64,000 nt of DNA from JACMRP01 sp047302465 (GTDB lineage Bacteria; Bdellovibrionota; Bdellovibrionia; Bdellovibrionales; Bdellovibrionaceae), in assembly GCF_047302465.1 (NCBI RefSeq), contig NZ_CP178621.1, positions 3,100,001 through 3,164,000 on the forward strand. The letters run 5' to 3'. Below, piece after piece: positions 61,530 through 64,000 of the stretch. Below the pieces are notes generated by a model. That model worked only from the letters and a program-made list of their open reading frames with translations. It was not told where the DNA came from and searched no databases. Position 1 is the first letter of the stretch. Every line of letters starts with the position of its first letter. The position numbers and the translations under genes were made by a program.

Positions 61530-63272
61530 CTACGGAAGCGCAGGTTTGTTTGGAGCAGCCCAGGCTGTTGCGCCCGACGCATAGCTTGCCGATGTCGTTA
61601 CGCTACTGACGTTCCAAGCACTTAAATCTTGGTTGAACATAACGGCATTCTGCATAAAGTAATCCATGTCCGTGACGTTTGCGGTATTCCAGCCTGCAAT
61701 ATTTTGGTTGAACTTCTCAGCGCCGTAGAACATCGCACTCATAGTCGTTACGTTGGATGTATTCCAAATTCCGCCTGCGCCTGTATTCATTGGCTGATTA
61801 TAAACAATAGCATTTGCAAACATGCGATCCATATCTGTCACGTTCGCAGTGTTCCAGTTCGCAATCGACTTGTTAAACGCTCTAGCATTACTGAACATTT
61901 CGCCCATATAGACCACGCTTGATATGTCCCAACTTCCGATGTCTTGGTTGAACGCTTCGGCGTCGTTGAACATTCGCTCCATGTCCACCACTTTAGACGT
62001 ATCCCAAATACCGCCAGCCCCTGTGTTGATCGGTTGGTTGAAGTTTTTAGCGCCTTGGAACATGGAATACATCGTCGTCACCTTCGATGTATTCCAATTA
62101 CTAATTGGCTGATTAAAAGCCTCTGCACCCGAAAACATTATATTCATAGCTAGGACATTCGCCGTGTTCCACGCTCCGATATTCTGGTTGAAAACTTTTG
62201 CGTCGAAGAACATGCCACTCATATCTATCGCACTCGACGTATTCCACGTTCCAATCGCTTGATTAAAGGCCTCGGCCCCACTGAACAGACCACTCATATC
62301 TGTGACACTGGATGTGTCCCAACTGCCCAGAGGCTGATTGAACGCTTTGGCTCCACCGAACATAAACTGCATATCCGTCACATTCGATGTATCCCAATCC
62401 CCAATCGGGCTATTGAAGACAATGGCACCTGCGAACATGCTATTTAAACTTGTCACTGCACTTAGATTCGGAGAGTCTGCCGCCGATATCTGAACTTTAC
62501 CGCAATTTGCAAACATGGCCTGCATGGACAACCAAACGTTGGGTCCCCACTGCTTCACATCTTGAATTTTTAATTTGTCATTTTTGTCGCAAATTTTCAG
62601 ATAAGGAAGCTTCGTCCCCTTCATTTTGATGTCATAAACGCCAGGGGCACCGTAAGTATGAGTCACCGTTCTATTCATACCGCCACCGCTGACATTTGTA
62701 TGAATGACCGGCTCTGAAGAGCCATCTCCCCAAGTAATCACGAAGTCATATTCAGTCCAATCAGATAGCGGCAACTCCACGGCATTGTTCGCTGAAGAGC
62801 CCGCAGAAAGCTGAGAGGTATCAAAACTTGCAATAAATGAGTTTCGCGCATTCGCAATTGAAGACGGTCCATAAGCCAATGCCTGATTGCCCAAAGAATC
62901 TTGCGCAGAGTTTGCAGCAATCGAGATATTCACAGTCCCATCACCCGTACAGCCTGTGACTGTCACCGTGCGTGTCGTACTTCCAGTGCCAGTCACAGTT
63001 GCTATGCAACCAGCCGTATCCGTACCGCCAAGAGTGATATCTGCATCCGCTAAACTTACGGTGGCTGCGTCTGCGTAATTCACCGTATATACAAAGCTAG
63101 TTGTGCTATCCCCAGAGGTAATCGCGGGTCCGACGATCGTGATAGTTGGTTGCGTTATCAAAGATTTTTGGGCATGGTCGATGATACTACTTTCAATAGT
63201 ACAACCGTTCAGAGAGAACAACCCGGCGAACAGAAGTAGAAAATACAGAGATAGAAACTCCAAGTTCTTCAT
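61530..63272 (-). CDS. BspA-like DUF285 repeat lipoprotein
   Basis: A 580-residue exported lipoprotein (lipobox LNGC, Cys24). The first part is an Ig-like domain (about 40-150, AATVSLADADITLGGTDTAG onward), then a PKD-like segment (HTYGAPGVYDIKMKG). Residues about 250-560 are about 11 repeats of some 25 residues with the consensus WNTSNVTDMSGMFxGAExFNQ, the DUF285 (BspA-like leucine-rich) repeat. These repeats are used for adhesion in other bacteria. Convergent with the 61216 gene. Likely exposed on the surface. Confidence 0.9.
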   Translation of the reverse strand: MKNLEFLSLYFLLLFAGLFSLNGCTIESSIIDHAQKSLITQPTITIVGPAITSGDSTTSFVYTVNYADAATVSLADADITLGGTDTAGCIATVTGTGSTTRTVTVTGCTGDGTVNISIAANSAQDSLGNQALAYGPSSIANARNSFIASFDTSQLSAGSSANNAVELPLSDWTEYDFVITWGDGSSEPVIHTNVSGGGMNRTVTHTYGAPGVYDIKMKGTKLPYLKICDKNDKLKIQDVKQWGPNVWLSMQAMFANCGKVQISAADSPNLSAVTSLNSMFAGAIVFNSPIGDWDTSNVTDMQFMFGGAKAFNQPLGSWDTSSVTDMSGLFSGAEAFNQAIGTWNTSSAIDMSGMFFDAKVFNQNIGAWNTANVLAMNIMFSGAEAFNQPISNWNTSKVTTMYSMFQGAKNFNQPINTGAGGIWDTSKVVDMERMFNDAEAFNQDIGSWDISSVVYMGEMFSNARAFNKSIANWNTANVTDMDRMFANAIVYNQPMNTGAGGIWNTSNVTTMSAMFYGAEKFNQNIAGWNTANVTDMDYFMQNAVMFNQDLSAWNVSSVTTSASYASGATAWAAPNKPALP

Positions 63273-63510
63273 ACTCTACATATCGGAACCTCAGAACCCA
63301 GACTAAATTCGATTCCAAATTTGAAACGCCTTCGAAGCACCAATTGTGCTGCGTAAATGCAGCAACCTAAGTAACTCTTTATTTGTTGTTATGGATCCAA
63401 CAAAGTTGCTATTACGAAGGCCTTAACAACAAGATTTTTTGTTTGGAATTTTCTATAGACAATAGAGAGGCAGAGCCGACGAAAACTAGAAAGGAAAACG
63501 GCTAAGAAAT

Positions 63511-64000
63511 TTAAATCCCCAATTGCTTCATCAGGATCTGCACTTGCTGGCTGAAGACTGTAAATTTGGTGCCAAAAGAAGAGCAGATGCGGTCCATACC
63601 GGTGCTAACAACACCAACGATAACCAACTGCCCATTGATTTCGCGCAAGAGAGGACCACCAGAATCTCCGAAGCAGGTGTCCTGCCAGCCGCTAGTAGGC
63701 TCCTGAACATTTGTAAGGTTTGTGCGGCCTCTCGCATCCCAGGCATGCACATAGTGGCCAGGTCCAAGCTCCGCATTGGCAAGAATCGACTCCAGACCTT
63801 GGGCTTCGAAGGATTGTGGATGAAATGTCTCGATATATGTCGTCAGATTTTGAGATCTGCCAAATAATTTCAAAAGCGCATTGCCTGCAAATAGAGAGCC
63901 TAGTTCTTACAAACAACCTTAGCACTGCCTAAAACGCGTGGGTATGCAAAATCAAAAACATGCTCCTCCCCGATGCCTCCAGGAATGCCATTTCGGTTTA
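63511..64000 (-). pseudogene. Trypsin-like serine protease with a frameshift, partial
   Basis: The C-terminal 120 residues of a chymotrypsin-fold protease are intact, with the catalytic serine in WQDTCFGDSGGPLL and GVVSTGMDRICSSFGTKFTVFS. Upstream of 63873 this frame stays open only back to TAA at 63907-63909. The preceding coding sequence continues instead in another frame (NGIPGGIGEEHVFDFAYPRV, then LGSAKVVCKN and TAG at 63900-63902). A one-base shift near 63903-63910 is needed to join them. The gene runs off the window, so the His and Asp of the triad are not visible. It is either a decayed gene or a sequence error. Confidence 0.7.

Noticed and set aside
61700..62500. CRISPR-like periodic repeats near 62 kb
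   Set aside because: The roughly 75-bp periodicity is the DNA of the DUF285 protein repeats and lies within a single open frame.

Overview
The window looks like chromosome from a predatory delta-type bacterium of the Bdellovibrio group. This rests on gene content, not on a database search: a TIGR02147-family protein, a MoxR/Bat aerotolerance-type operon, two adjacent lytic transglycosylases, many small secreted proteins of unknown function, and a structured RNA with a cyclic-di-GMP-I (GEMM) aptamer that matches the published description of merRNA, the very abundant attack-phase RNA of Bdellovibrio bacteriovorus.

Layout. 0.2-13.8 kb is housekeeping and envelope: TIGR02147 protein with a candidate operator palindrome, a secreted protein, an RsmB-like rRNA methyltransferase, a zinc-site DUF6151-like protein, pyruvate phosphate dikinase, a chemoreceptor, glycyl-tRNA synthetase, a di-heme cytochrome, and a three-gene operon of exported/membrane proteins. 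13.8-23.2 kb holds an Mrp-like ATPase that lacks its usual Cys pair, the merRNA locus, MltD and Slt transglycosylases, and two GT-C-type membrane proteins plus a GT2-like protein. 23.2-31 kb is one tightly packed operon, moxR - DUF58 - membrane protein - batA - batB - batC - batD. Divergent from it are an M48/HtpX-like protein with a destroyed active site, a DUF1844 protein, an HtrA protease, SpoVG and tRNA-Gln.

35.9-46.5 kb is an AT-richer accessory island read entirely from the minus strand: SIR2-like protein, hsdM, hsdS, two unknown membrane proteins wedged between hsdS and hsdR, hsdR, a YgjP-type metallopeptidase and a PIN-like protein with a zinc ribbon. The genes overlap or nearly touch, most start with GTG or TTG, and together they look like a compound type I restriction and NAD-depletion/abortive defence locus. 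This is the strongest candidate in the window for an undescribed system. Its upstream edge carries a 71-bp decayed copy of the 3' end of the GNAT gene found 12 kb away.

47-64 kb mixes a SAM methyltransferase, a large DUF1592/DUF1588 cytochrome-type lipoprotein with its Tat-exported DUF1552 partner, a LysR regulator divergent from a small secreted protein, an ABC transporter pair, a rhomboid protease with a zinc ribbon, a GNAT enzyme, a YcaQ-type DNA glycosylase, a BspA-like repeat lipoprotein and a frameshifted trypsin-like protease that runs off the window end.

All function calls come from motifs read by eye; no similarity search was run.
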